Assembly (NCBI RefSeq): GCF_013177735.1
Contig: NZ_WOEZ01000150.1
Location: 24,459-88,458 of the forward strand
Direction of reading: 5' to 3'
DNA: 64,000 nt
DNA from: Paraburkholderia elongata
GTDB taxonomy: Bacteria > Pseudomonadota > Gammaproteobacteria > Burkholderiales > Burkholderiaceae
Part shown: in pieces, positions 17,350 to 27,289 of the stretch
Position numbering within the stretch: the first letter of the stretch is position 1
Layout of the letters: every line of letters begins with the position of its first letter
Position numbers and translations under genes: made by a program
Notes under the pieces: generated by a model
Told to the model about the DNA's origin: nothing
What the model saw: the letters and a program-made list of their open reading frames with translations, nothing else
The model's database searches: none

Positions 17350-18960
17350 ATGAGTACAACCACGCGGAACGAGCTTCAGCCCGATCAGCCGCTCGTCGAT
17401 ACGACGCCGTACGGGTATGGTCCGGACGATTCGATCAGCGATGTCACGGAGAATGCTGCGATCACTCATCACACGCTGAAGATCAACGAAAAGTCGATTT
17501 CCTATGCAGCGCGAGCGGGTCACCTTGTGACAACCGATACATATAGTGCGCGGCCGGCCGCCAAATTATTTTATGTGGCATTCACCGTCGATGGCTCGAC
17601 TCCGTCCACGCGTCCGGTCACCTTTTTCTATAATGGTGGTCCTGGCTCATCGTCGGTTTTCCTGCTTCTAGGGTCATTCGGACCGAGGCGGATAAAGACC
17701 AGCATGCCGAGCTTCACCCCGCCGGCTCCATATGTGCTGGAAGACAACCAGGACAGCTTGCTTGATCAGTCTGACCTGGTGTTTATCGACCCGGTCGGCA
17801 CGGGTTACTCGACAGCGATTGAACCTGCGACCAACAAAGACTTCTGGGGAGTTGACCAGGACGCAAGCTGCATCAAGCAGTTTATAAAGCGTTACCTGAC
17901 GGTGTTCAACCGATGGAATTCCCCCAAGTACCTGTTTGGGGAATCTTACGGAACGCCGCGCACGTCTGTGCTCAGCTGGATGTTGCATGAAGACGGCGTG
18001 GATCTGAATGGGATAGTTTTGCAGTCGTCGATCCTCGATTATTCGCAGGCGGGTAATCCGGTCGGGATCCTCCCGACGTTTGCGGCTGACGCGTGGTTCC
18101 ACAAGAAAGTATCGGTATCGCCGGTTCCCTCCGATCTGGCCGGCTTCATGGAGAAGGTAGAAGAATTCGCAGGTGGTCCTTACGCCGATGCGTTATCGGC
18201 TTTTCCCAACGTCGATCCGAACGTCCTGCAGTATTTGAGTGACATGCTCGGCATTCCGCCGGTGGTCCTCCAGTACTGGAGGCTCGACCCTTCAACGGGA
18301 AATGGCTCGGTGTTCCTGACGAGCCTCCTTCTGGATGCCGGGCTGGCCGTAGGTGCTTATGACGGCCGTGTTACTGGGGAGGACACCGGCATTGCCGAAT
18401 ACGTCGCGCCGAATTCAGGCGGTAACGATCCCACAATGGCCGCCGTGGGTGGCGTGTATACAGCGATGTGGAACGTGTACCTCAACGAGGAATTGCAATA
18501 CACATCAATATCACCCTTCATGGACCTGAACGACCAGGCGTTCGCTAACTGGGACTTCGGCCATATCGACCCAACGGGCGCCCAAAGAGGCGGCATCGGA
18601 AGTCTATACACCGCTGGGGATCTCGCTGCTGCGATCGCCGTCAATCCATACCTGAGGGTGTTTTCGGCGAACGGGTACTACGATGCGGTTACGCCATTCT
18701 TTCAAACAATACTTAACTTTCAGAACATGCCGCTAGGCAGCGCGCAGATCCAGAGCAACCTGACGGTCAGGAATTATCCGTCAGGCCATATGATTTACCT
18801 CGACAATGCGTCAAGAACTGCGATGAAGGCAGACCTTTCCTCATTTTATGGGGAGGCGGAGACGCATGTAGCCGCTATCAAGGCGGCGGTACTACCCGAG
18901 CAGACGACACTAGCCGGCGCTGCGAGATATCGCAGGCGTTCGAGCCGCACTCCATACTGA
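17350..18960 (+). CDS. Serine carboxypeptidase, family S10
   Basis: A 536-residue peptidase of carboxypeptidase Y type, which removes C-terminal residues, usually at acid pH. Seen: the oxyanion/substrate motif FFYNGGPGSSSVF near residue 95-108, the nucleophile elbow FGESYGTPR near 196-204 (GESYG), the Asp in GYYDAVTPF and the His in YPSGHMIYLD, in the family order. No signal peptide is visible at the start (MSTTTRNELQ), unusual for a family that is normally secreted or vacuolar. GGAGG precedes the ATG. It heads a four-gene plus-strand run with sedolisin and two phosphatase-type genes. Confidence 0.92.
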   Translation: MSTTTRNELQPDQPLVDTTPYGYGPDDSISDVTENAAITHHTLKINEKSISYAARAGHLVTTDTYSARPAAKLFYVAFTVDGSTPSTRPVTFFYNGGPGSSSVFLLLGSFGPRRIKTSMPSFTPPAPYVLEDNQDSLLDQSDLVFIDPVGTGYSTAIEPATNKDFWGVDQDASCIKQFIKRYLTVFNRWNSPKYLFGESYGTPRTSVLSWMLHEDGVDLNGIVLQSSILDYSQAGNPVGILPTFAADAWFHKKVSVSPVPSDLAGFMEKVEEFAGGPYADALSAFPNVDPNVLQYLSDMLGIPPVVLQYWRLDPSTGNGSVFLTSLLLDAGLAVGAYDGRVTGEDTGIAEYVAPNSGGNDPTMAAVGGVYTAMWNVYLNEELQYTSISPFMDLNDQAFANWDFGHIDPTGAQRGGIGSLYTAGDLAAAIAVNPYLRVFSANGYYDAVTPFFQTILNFQNMPLGSAQIQSNLTVRNYPSGHMIYLDNASRTAMKADLSSFYGEAETHVAAIKAAVLPEQTTLAGAARYRRRSSRTPY

Positions 18961-19053
18961 GCCCTTAAAAGAAGTGATTGGTCACCCAGCGACTCGCATG
19001 TCGACCGTGGGGCAAGAATATGAAGCCGGGGATTTCTTGAGTGGAAGCAGATA

Positions 19054-20718
19054 GTGGCAACGCCGAGTGAGGCAATCATGAACGTATCGCATCGTAAGCT
19101 ACCCGGGAGCCTGAGACGCGCATTGCCCGGTGCCAAAGTGCTGGGGCGAGCAAATTTGCATGGCGTCATTGAAGTGACACTCAAGCTTAGGCGAAAGCAG
19201 GCCTTGCCAGAACTGGAGGCACGCCCGGCGGTGGCGCTCTCCCGGGACGAACTCGCATCGAGGTACGGCGCATCGCAAGACGACATCGATAAGGTTACAC
19301 AAATCCTGTCGGGATACGGTATCCAGACAGTCAGTTCGAGTGTCGGCGCGAGGACGGTTCGGATGTCCGGGCCGATAAGCGCGATGGAGTCCGCGTTCAA
19401 CGTGAAGCTTTTCAACTACGCGCACGCGAGCGGGAATTATCGCGGGCGCATCGGGTACCTGTTCGTACCTGACGAACTCAAGGATATCGTTCAGGGCGTT
19501 TTCGGCCTCGACAATCGCCGTATTGTGAAACGACGGCGTCAGCCGGTTCGCGACACCGGCGCGCGACAAACCCTTTCGTCGTCGCCCCCGACGTGGCATG
19601 TCCCACAGCAGTTTGGAAGCCACTATCACTTCCCGCCCGGTGACGGTGCGGGACAGACGGTAGGCATACTGGAATTTGGCGGCGGGTATTTTCCCGGCGA
19701 TCTCAGCAAGTTCTGTGAGAAGGCGGGCGTCTCGATACCGAAGGTGACTGCGGTCAGCACGGACGGAACGTCTACAGAGAGTAAAGACGGCGCCGAGGGC
19801 GAAGTGATGCTCGATATCGAGGTTGTTGCGGGGCTATGTCCGAAAGCCAGCATCGTGGTTTATTTCGCCGCATGGACGGAGGCGGGCATGATCGGCGCCC
19901 TGGATGCCGCGAGGCAGGACAAGGACAACAATCCGGGCGTGCTATCGATCAGCTGGGGCGCGCCCGAGGGCACGGATATCTGGTCCGATCAGGCCATGTC
20001 GCAAATCAACGAAACGCTGAAAGAGGCGGCCTATCTCGGCATGACGGTGTGCGTCGCAGCCGGCGACGATGGCTCGAGCGACGGGCTCAACGATGGGCAC
20101 GCGCACGCCGATTTCCCGTCCTCCAGTCCCTACGTTCTCTCAGTGGGCGGAACGACCATCGTCGATCTAACAGGGGCCGCAACGGACGTCGTGTGGATGG
20201 AGGGGGACGGCTTGCGGGCCGACCAGGGCGGGAGCACGGGTGGAGCGGTCAGCGACGTATTTCAGCGTCCGGATTGGCAAAGCAGCATCACGATCCAGTC
20301 GGTGAATCCGGGCGCCATCACGGGCCGATGCATACCCGACGTGGCCGCCAACGCAGACTGGAATGCTTCTCCCTATCTGCTGGTGGTGGATGGCCATGCG
20401 GAACCCAATGGCGGAACCAGCGCGGCGAGCCCGCTATGGACGGCGTTGATCGCATTGATGAATGGCCAGCTCGCAGGCGGCAAACGCGTAGGCTATCTGA
20501 CACCCATGCTTTATCAGGCAGCGGCGGGTTCTGCAGGCGCGCAAACAGTCGGGGCGGCCGGCTGTACGGACGTGACCTCAGGCAACAACAACACCGCTTC
20601 GACAGGCGGCTATAGCGCGGGGCCCGGATATGACGCGGCATCGGGATGGGGTACGCCTCACGGGCAGAATCTGCTGGCTGTGATCCAGGCTACGTTGTCG
20701 TCTACGCCGGCTTCCTGA
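19054..20718 (+). CDS. Sedolisin-type serine-carboxyl peptidase (S53, kumamolisin-like)
   Basis: An acid endopeptidase of 554 residues with a pro-domain (residues about 1-190, ending in a variable linker with SSPPTWHVPQQFGSHYHFP) and a catalytic domain. The Glu/Asp pair lies in EGEVMLDIEV, the Ser in GGTSAASPLW, and the calcium site in DVTSGNNN and GYDAASGWGTP near the end. The GTG at 19054 has GGAAG upstream; the ATG at 19078 with GTGAGG is an equally credible start. No signal peptide is seen, as in kumamolisin. It probably acts with the S10 exopeptidase on the same protein substrates. Confidence 0.92.
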   Translation: MATPSEAIMNVSHRKLPGSLRRALPGAKVLGRANLHGVIEVTLKLRRKQALPELEARPAVALSRDELASRYGASQDDIDKVTQILSGYGIQTVSSSVGARTVRMSGPISAMESAFNVKLFNYAHASGNYRGRIGYLFVPDELKDIVQGVFGLDNRRIVKRRRQPVRDTGARQTLSSSPPTWHVPQQFGSHYHFPPGDGAGQTVGILEFGGGYFPGDLSKFCEKAGVSIPKVTAVSTDGTSTESKDGAEGEVMLDIEVVAGLCPKASIVVYFAAWTEAGMIGALDAARQDKDNNPGVLSISWGAPEGTDIWSDQAMSQINETLKEAAYLGMTVCVAAGDDGSSDGLNDGHAHADFPSSSPYVLSVGGTTIVDLTGAATDVVWMEGDGLRADQGGSTGGAVSDVFQRPDWQSSITIQSVNPGAITGRCIPDVAANADWNASPYLLVVDGHAEPNGGTSAASPLWTALIALMNGQLAGGKRVGYLTPMLYQAAAGSAGAQTVGAAGCTDVTSGNNNTASTGGYSAGPGYDAASGWGTPHGQNLLAVIQATLSSTPAS

Positions 20719-20747
20719 GTCGCGCGGTTACCCCGTTGGAGGAAAAC

Positions 20748-21320
20748 ATGGCACGTGCACAAAAAATCATGGTGATTCGCCATGGCGAAAAGCCTCAAGG
20801 CGCTTTACCACCTTACGGCGTGACGACTGACGGCGAGCAGGATGTCAATTCGTTGCTGGTGACGGGATGGACCCGCGCCGGTGCGCTGGCAGTCCTGTTC
20901 GCACCGAGCCGCGGGTCGCTGCAAAGCCCGGAACTCGCGCAGCCACAAACCGTCTTTGCGGCAGCCGACGATGCGGGCAAGGCGAGCGAAAGACCATTCG
21001 AGACGGTGAGCGTCGTCGCCCAAAAACTGTCGCTCAACATCGATATGACCTACGCCGTCGGCCAGGAGACCCAACTGGCGGCCGCTGCGACGTCATGCGA
21101 CGGCGTCGTGCTGATCGGCTGGGAGCACAAGCACATTCCGCTCATTGCAAACGCGATACTCGGCAACACGACCGCGCCGCAAACCTGGCCGGGCGACCGG
21201 TTCGACGTGGTGTGGGTGTTCGACCTCGACGCTGGCAGCGGTGCGTATCGTTTCACCCAGGTACCCGAACTGCTGCTCCCCGGTGACAGCCCCGAGCCGA
21301 TTCCAGTGTCTGCCAGCTGA
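20748..21320 (+). CDS. Histidine phosphatase superfamily-like protein
   Basis: A 190-residue protein beginning MARAQKIMVIRHGEKPQG, with the RHGE phosphohistidine motif of branch-1 histidine phosphatases at residues 11-14. The second His is most likely in GWEHKHIP (the usual position of the late catalytic His). The ATG at 20748 has GGAGG directly upstream and lies 29 bases after the sedolisin stop; the phosphoesterase gene follows after 13 bases. It may dephosphorylate a small molecule or sugar phosphate released by its neighbour. Confidence 0.8.
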   Translation: MARAQKIMVIRHGEKPQGALPPYGVTTDGEQDVNSLLVTGWTRAGALAVLFAPSRGSLQSPELAQPQTVFAAADDAGKASERPFETVSVVAQKLSLNIDMTYAVGQETQLAAAATSCDGVVLIGWEHKHIPLIANAILGNTTAPQTWPGDRFDVVWVFDLDAGSGAYRFTQVPELLLPGDSPEPIPVSAS

Positions 21321-21333
21321 GGGGGTGTGTGCC

Positions 21334-22782
21334 ATGAATGCCGCATTCATGTCGATCAAACATATTGTCGTGCTGATGCTGGAAAACCGCTCTTTCGATC
21401 ATATGCTGGGCTACCTGTACGCGGATCAAGGCAATCGGTCTTCCAGCGGGCAGGCCTTTGAAGGACTCAGCGGCGACGAGACGAACCCCGATAGCGCCGG
21501 TAACGGCGTTATCGTGTTCAAGATTGCGCCAACGGATCAAAGCGCGTATTTCATGCCCGGTGCCGATCCGGGGGAGGGCTATGTCGCGACCAACATGCAG
21601 CTCTTCGGGGCCGCAACGGTCTCATCGACACAAGAGCCCGGCAACAGCGGGTTCGTCCGGGATTTTGCCCAGACGCTTCAGTGGGAGACGCGCAAGGGTT
21701 GGTCGATCCTCCCAGGCACGGTCGCCAGAAACATCATGGGTGTCTTTACACCGGACATGCTTCCGGTGCTCTCGGGACTGGCCCGTGGCTATGCAGTCTG
21801 TGACCACTGGTACGCGTCTGCGCCTACAGAAACCCTGCCAAATCGCGCCTTTGCATGTGCGGCGACGAGTCAGGGACACATGGACGACGCAACCAAAACC
21901 TATACCTGTCCCAGCATCTTTGGCAGGCTGACAGAGGCCGGACAGAGCTGGGCCATCTATGGATACGATACACCGCCGCTCACGCGCCATAATTTTCCGG
22001 ATGTGACCAACGCACCTGAATCGCACTTCGGGCTCTTCAGCGAATTCAAGGCTGCTGCACTGGCGGGCACGCTGCCCGCCTACAGCTTTCTCGAGCCGAG
22101 CTGGAGCCCGACAGGTAACAGCCAGCATCCAAACTACGATGTCGCGCTGGGCGAGCAACTGATCTACGACGTCTATCAGGCTGTCTCCAAGGGGCCGAAC
22201 TGGAACCAGACCCTCCTGATCGTGACCTATGACGAGCATGGCGGTTGCTATGACCATGTGCCTCCGCCCGCGACCGCGGTACCGCCGGACACGCTCGCAG
22301 GCGAGTTCGGATTCGACTTCAAGCGTTTCGGCGTGCGCGTGCCCACCGTGTTGATATCACCATGGATCGAGGCGGGCACCGTATTCCGTGCACCCGACAC
22401 AGCAGCGCCGCTAGACCACACAAGCATCCTGAAGACGGCAGAGACGTTATGGGGCATGCCGGCCCTTACCGCACGCGACGCAGCAGCCTCAGATCTCCGC
22501 GGCGCATTCACACTCACAGAGCCGCGCACCGATGATCCGCTTGCCGGGGTGACGGTGCCGACATCGGGTACTCCATTCCCGGGTGGCGATGCGCCTTCTC
22601 ACCTTCAAATGATTCAGGCTGAACTCGTATCGCAACTGCCAGTAGCCGACGAACTCGGGGATACGCACGCTCAAATGCCGGCCTTGAAAACGAGTCAAGA
22701 CTACACGCAATACATACAAACGCGAACGGCGGCCTGGAAAGCGCAACGCCAACGTGACAGTACGGAAACTGCAAAACATTAA
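21334..22782 (+). CDS. Phosphoesterase, phospholipase C/acid phosphatase family
   Basis: A 482-residue alkaline-phosphatase-fold phosphoesterase (PF04185 type). The N-terminus IKHIVVLMLENRSFDHMLGY carries the conserved metal-binding ENRSFDH motif; YDEHGGCYDHVPPP in the middle and DHTSILKTAE later are further metal-site blocks of the family. Relatives hydrolyse phospholipids or phosphomonoesters. Most have a Tat signal; none is visible here. Start 21334 has GAGGGGG upstream; the ATG at 21349 is possible. It closes the run of presumed acid-active hydrolases. Confidence 0.9.
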   Translation: MNAAFMSIKHIVVLMLENRSFDHMLGYLYADQGNRSSSGQAFEGLSGDETNPDSAGNGVIVFKIAPTDQSAYFMPGADPGEGYVATNMQLFGAATVSSTQEPGNSGFVRDFAQTLQWETRKGWSILPGTVARNIMGVFTPDMLPVLSGLARGYAVCDHWYASAPTETLPNRAFACAATSQGHMDDATKTYTCPSIFGRLTEAGQSWAIYGYDTPPLTRHNFPDVTNAPESHFGLFSEFKAAALAGTLPAYSFLEPSWSPTGNSQHPNYDVALGEQLIYDVYQAVSKGPNWNQTLLIVTYDEHGGCYDHVPPPATAVPPDTLAGEFGFDFKRFGVRVPTVLISPWIEAGTVFRAPDTAAPLDHTSILKTAETLWGMPALTARDAAASDLRGAFTLTEPRTDDPLAGVTVPTSGTPFPGGDAPSHLQMIQAELVSQLPVADELGDTHAQMPALKTSQDYTQYIQTRTAAWKAQRQRDSTETAKH

Positions 22783-23148
22783 GCCGATTTTTCTCCGGTA
22801 CATCAACGCTGTCGATTTGCAGGGACGATGTGCGGCTTGTGCAGATGCGTCCGCACTTGCCGCGAACCAGAGCCTGTTCCTGAGGCTCGCTGACGCTTGC
22901 TTGGCGATCGCGGTCTAGGTCGCCGACGACAACAACTCCCGGCCACACTCTTCGCTCGAGTACCGAACACCGGCGGCTTTTGCCGCCCACCGCAACGCAA
23001 CTGGCCCTTGCGCTGCACTTCTCGAAGGCTCCCGCTCAGGCCGGTTGCTCATCCCGCGCTGAAAGGCGTATCAACCACCCAAGCTCTAATTGCCTGTCCT
23101 TCCCGAAAATGCATAGCGTGCGATTGAACGAAGCCTGGACCACGCCGG
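22783..23148. other. Intergenic region between hydrolase operon and decayed IS
   Basis: 366 bases with no recognised gene; open frames here are short and without domains. The right part adjoins the transposase remnant and may be IS or flanking scar. Confidence 0.35.
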
Positions 23149-24229
23149 TTACGCTGCCAGCCGCACATAATGGTGATGCAAGCCGCCAACATCCGGGAAC
23201 TTGACGACCGTGCCGCGATCGGGCGGCTGCACTGGTCTCGGGTCGGGACAGGCCATGTCGAGTGACAGGTGTGTACGCCAACGATGGTAATAGTCGAAGT
23301 ACAGGTGGAGGATGTGCCGCAGGTGGCGTTCGTTCAGGACAATGTCGTGATCGAGGCAGTCTCGGCGGATGCTGCCGACCAGGCGTTCGACGTAGGGATT
23401 CTGCCATGGGCTGCGAGGGGCGGAGAGGACCTGTTCGATGTCCATGCTCTCGACGCGTCGCCGAAGGGGCTCGCCATAGATCGCATCGCGATCCCGGAGC
23501 AGGTATTTCGGCGCGCTATCCCAGGGGAAAGCCTCGACGATCTGTTGAGCCGTCCAGTGCGCGGTCGGATTCTCCGTGACATTGAAGTGAATGACCTGGC
23601 GCCTGTCATGTGCGAGGACCACCAGCACGAACAGCACCCTGAAGCCTACCGTCGGCACGGTGAGGAAATCGATCGATACGAGGTCGCAGACAAGGTTTTT
23701 CAGGAACGCCTTCCAGGTCGGCGAGGGCGGTGCGGGGTGGCGCCGGCGATACTTCTCCACGGTCGACTTCGCCACCTCGATGCCGGGCTTGCGCAACTCG
23801 CCCAGGATGCGCGGCGAGCCCCACCGGGGATTGGCTGCCGGGAACTTGCGGATCAACTCACGCATGTCCTGGCTGATCGGTGGTCTGCCCGGCGTGCCTT
23901 TGTCACTGATGCGCGTCCAGTGGTCGCGGAATCGCTTGCGCTGCCATGCGATCACGGTAGCGGGCTTTACGAAGACGAGGACCTCCCGCCACCTTGACCA
24001 GCGACGCGACAGCCAGGACCAGAAGATGTGGTCGGCTGGACGCTGGGCGGCGACAATGACTACGACCGGACGTCTTGCTTGACGCTGTCCAGGACGCAGA
24101 CGTGGCCGGGAGACGGACCGCCGATAGACCATCAACTGGTGTCACAATGCGACGATCTGGAGCTGCTGACAGCCGCGAGCAGAACCACGTGGCCAGGCAC
24201 GCAATCAACGCACGGGCGAGGGGTGGCAT
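23149..24229 (-). pseudogene. Transposase of an integrase-type insertion sequence, N-terminally disrupted
   Basis: The DDE core is complete (Asp in SIDFLTV, Asp in LLRDRDAIY, Glu in NPYVERLVGSIRRDCLD) and ends with the family-type GGLHHHYVRL. The N-terminus is broken: MPPLARALIACLATWFCSRL is read from 24229 in one frame, then QLQIVAL continues in the next frame, hits a TGA where relatives have Arg, and resumes as HQLMVYRRSVSRPRLRP. At least one frameshift and one nonsense change are therefore seen. It is a diverged relative of the transposase at 15808. Probably inactive. Confidence 0.8.
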
Positions 24230-24699
24230 GATTCGAAATCCTCCGGGTGACGACACGGCCAGGAATGCCAGAGTGAGGTGGATTGCCCAGACGAACAACA
24301 GAATCACCAACTTCGAGTTTTCGGGGATGACAGCCCTTCAGGGCCGAGAAATCGAACCGATCGCGTCGCCAATCGCGCATTCCGGAATTCAGCAACAACG
24401 TTTCTGCGAAAACGGCGGCTTCTTCAACATAGCCATAACAGTATTGGGACTAAGCCGCCATTCGGGCCATCACAGAAACGGCCTTTCGCGAATTGCGGCT
24501 TTCAAGAAGATCGAGCGGTCGAGATCGCCCCACCAATGATGTTCGATTCTGATTTGCAGAATTCGGCTTCGCGTCCAGGCTCGTCACGCAGTAGCTGGAC
24601 GGGGTATTCCATTGATCTCGCCCACCATCCGACAAGCGGCGCCCGGTGACTACTTGCGCCAGACGTCATCTTCCCATTCGCACTAGACCCTATCAGCTG
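24230..24699. other. Intergenic region, no gene recognised
   Basis: 470 bases between the IS remnant and the following minus-strand genes. No coding signal or clear regulatory structure is seen; the first part probably belongs to the IS. Confidence 0.35.
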
Positions 24700-25344
24700 T
24701 CACATGCGATGAAATAGAAACATTCTGGCAATAGGAGCACGGCCACTTTGATCGACGAAATCTATCTGTGCTTCCACTCGAATTCTGTCATTCGGAGCCG
24801 GGTGAATCGAAACAGCGGTCCGACGAACATTGTTCTTAAATTCCGCGCTTACGAGGCGTATCCCGGGGGTGGTGCGTGATCCCACGTTGCTGGCGTATCC
24901 TTCAGCCTTGACCTCCCCCCAATCGCAATCGGTGGGACGACATTTGGCCCACGCATGGACGTATGTTGAGGAACCCGAAACTCGTATCTGGATTCTTGTA
25001 ATTCCATTTGTCGACGGGTCGACGTTTGCCCAACTGCCGGCAAAGTAAGAGAGATTGCTCTCGGCATCCGGCGACGTTGATGGTGTCGATGGTTGCGCAG
25101 GCGTTTGCGGAGATGCCTGAGTTTGCGCTGGCGCCGGTGTTTGCACTGGGGCTGCAATCGGCGTTGGTGTTGACGCTGGTGTCGGCGCCGGTACCGAAGT
25201 CGGCCCGGGGGCCGACGGGTGGAAAAGACCTGTCTGGGCGAGAACCGCGATTAAGCCGCCGATTGCTGTAATAGCCGTTGCCGAAGCAGTCAAGATACCG
25301 GGAAGGGTGCTCCACCAGCCTTGAGTTGTTCGATCGTCGTTCAT
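24700..25344 (-). CDS. Single-pass membrane protein with Pro-rich linker and CDWG-type domain
   Basis: A 214-residue protein. WWSTLPGILTASATAITAIG followed by GLIAVLAQTGLF forms a membrane anchor at residues 11-40. A Pro/Thr/Ala-rich linker (residues about 42-90) follows, then a C-terminal domain with YFAGSWANVDPSTNGITRI and CRPTDCDWGEV, a pattern present in many uncharacterised bacterial exported proteins. The start at 25344 is chosen for GGGAGG upstream and because the helix follows at once. The domain is probably periplasmic or surface-exposed. The function is unknown. Confidence 0.7.
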   Translation of the reverse strand: MNDDRTTQGWWSTLPGILTASATAITAIGGLIAVLAQTGLFHPSAPGPTSVPAPTPASTPTPIAAPVQTPAPAQTQASPQTPAQPSTPSTSPDAESNLSYFAGSWANVDPSTNGITRIQIRVSGSSTYVHAWAKCRPTDCDWGEVKAEGYASNVGSRTTPGIRLVSAEFKNNVRRTAVSIHPAPNDRIRVEAQIDFVDQSGRAPIARMFLFHRM

Positions 25345-25608
25345 GGCATTGCCTCCCACGGTTTCTCCAGATACAGGCCTGTCGAGCACTGTCACCGCAA
25401 GGGGAATCTGCTGACACTGATCGGCATGCATTTAGGTCTGGAAACACAGGTCTGTCGTGTTGTTGAGACTTTACTGTTTGCCCTGTCACTATTTGTCCGA
25501 AATCGCCGGCCGGCACCAGCCTGTTCACCTGGATTTCGGCATGCAGGCTGAGTCCGCATCGACAAAAGCAGGCAGCGGCTCAACCGACGGAAGCTGACGG
25601 ACCAGATT

Positions 25609-27009
25609 TCAGACCAGATTTAGCTTGCTTCGATCGGCTGCAACCTCGAGGGTTGACTCTATCATCGTTACGACAGTGTCGGCCAGGTCGTCATATTGGC
25701 GCTGAGCGTTCGCGGCAATTTCCTGTCCTGGCGGTAGTTCGGCCAGCAGCTTTCCGTCGGGTCCCGTATCTGTCTTTTGCGCCTTTGCCGCGGCAACGGT
25801 TTCGCCCGCAAGCCTAAGCTTGGTGAGGCTGTCGTCGAGATCGGAGACGGCCGGCGGACGAACAAGGATCCCCCCGACATATACCACCTGTGACAATCCG
25901 AGTATCCCAAGCAATGCGGTCGGGACGGAAAACGTAGCCAAATTTAACGCGCCTCCGCTGATCATGGAGGCGGCTACCGCAATGCTGAATATGATGGTTT
26001 GGAGCTTGTACACATCGAACTCACGGTTCGTCAGCACAAGATCCCGCCACTGTGGTCCACGTGGAACAGCGGGCGGCGTTAAAACTTCCCTCTTTTGCAG
26101 CCACGCCCAGTTTTCAAAACTGAGTCTGGTCTTCTGCTGATAGGTGATCTGCGCTGTAGCGGCTCCGATCCCTGAGATCCCCAGTAGCCCCACTATCGTT
26201 GGAGACAGGTCAACGAGCGTCCCGGTGCGCAAGACAAGCGCGAGCACAAGCCATCCAACCAGAAAGGAGAATAGTAGTACCTGTGTTTTTTGCACGCTTG
26301 CCTCGTTAAAGGCATTGGCCACGAGATGAATAGGGTTAAGGAAGTCGATGAGATCCATCTGTTTCGCACCGAAGATCGCGGGGTACTTCACGACAAGCGG
26401 ATTAACGTGCTTTCTCGACACCAATACTGCACTCATCGCGAGGAGATAGACCAGCAGCGCCACGGGCGTACAGATCAAAAATGAGATGTGCGCGTCGCTC
26501 ACTAGCGAGGAGGTCAGCGCCCAGCCGGTCATGCGATCGCCAGAGCATACGAGCAACACAAAGTACCGCTTGTCCCATAGAAACAGGTCTGGTTCGGAAA
26601 GTTGTACCCGTAGTAAGACACTATTATTCAGCCCGTATCCTGGTTTGAGGATCGGTGGTGGTGGTTCAACGGATATCACCGGGAGTTCGCCACCTACAGA
26701 ATTTCTCCTCTGCGGGTCATCAATTTCAAAGACGCGGAAGATCCTGGGGCTTACGCCGTCTGTCAAAGACTGGTGAAGAACGAATTGGGCGTCGCTGTTA
26801 GACGGTAGCACTGCGGTGACCGGCAGTGCGACGGTTTGGGCAGCCTGAAGAAATGAACTCTTTGGAATAGCGTCAAAAGAGGAGGTGCTGCACGAGATCG
26901 GAGCTTCAGAGGTCGGTGCTGCCGCGTGACCGGGTGTCACGCATAGCAGTAACGCGCCGAACGCAAGAAATCTCGCTGCCACGGATTTTGTTGCACTATG
27001 TGCGCTCAT
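25609..27009 (-). CDS. Exported multi-pass membrane protein of unknown function
   Basis: A 466-residue protein with a signal peptide (residues 1-30, ending GHAAAP), an exported N-terminal region of about 130 residues with Pro-rich VISVEPPPPILKPG, and five hydrophobic segments (around FLICTPVALLVYLLAMSAVL, VLLFSFLVGWLVLALVL, IVGLLGISGIGAA, IIFSIAVAASMI and LLGILGLSQVVYVGGIL). The C-terminal 70 residues are soluble and helical. No known domain is recognised. It sits between a CDWG-type anchored protein and a peptidoglycan-binding/GH19 protein on the same strand, suggesting an envelope role. Confidence 0.65.
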   Translation of the reverse strand: MSAHSATKSVAARFLAFGALLLCVTPGHAAAPTSEAPISCSTSSFDAIPKSSFLQAAQTVALPVTAVLPSNSDAQFVLHQSLTDGVSPRIFRVFEIDDPQRRNSVGGELPVISVEPPPPILKPGYGLNNSVLLRVQLSEPDLFLWDKRYFVLLVCSGDRMTGWALTSSLVSDAHISFLICTPVALLVYLLAMSAVLVSRKHVNPLVVKYPAIFGAKQMDLIDFLNPIHLVANAFNEASVQKTQVLLFSFLVGWLVLALVLRTGTLVDLSPTIVGLLGISGIGAATAQITYQQKTRLSFENWAWLQKREVLTPPAVPRGPQWRDLVLTNREFDVYKLQTIIFSIAVAASMISGGALNLATFSVPTALLGILGLSQVVYVGGILVRPPAVSDLDDSLTKLRLAGETVAAAKAQKTDTGPDGKLLAELPPGQEIAANAQRQYDDLADTVVTMIESTLEVAADRSKLNLV

Positions 27010-27289
27010 GTCATCAGACCCTGCTGCCGTATCTCTCTAAACTCATTTCCGCTAGCCGCATAGGCTTGAACCGACATAATGTCGCGCAGTCGTCATCCGT
27101 ACAAACGTACCTGAACATGAGCTGGGGAATTGTAGGTTTACATCGCAAATCTCGTGTTGCCAAAGGCAGGCTTCACTCAATCTTTGCTGGGTCTTGCGGA
27201 TCTTCGCGAATGTTATAGTGGTCGAATCGGCCACCAGGAATGCAGCGAGAATGTTTCAACCCTCGCTGCTCCAACGCAGGGCAGGTGTT

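Noticed and set aside
22514..22990. Minus-strand frame across the end of the phosphoesterase gene
   Set aside because: Overlaps the phosphoesterase coding region; no domain or ribosome site.
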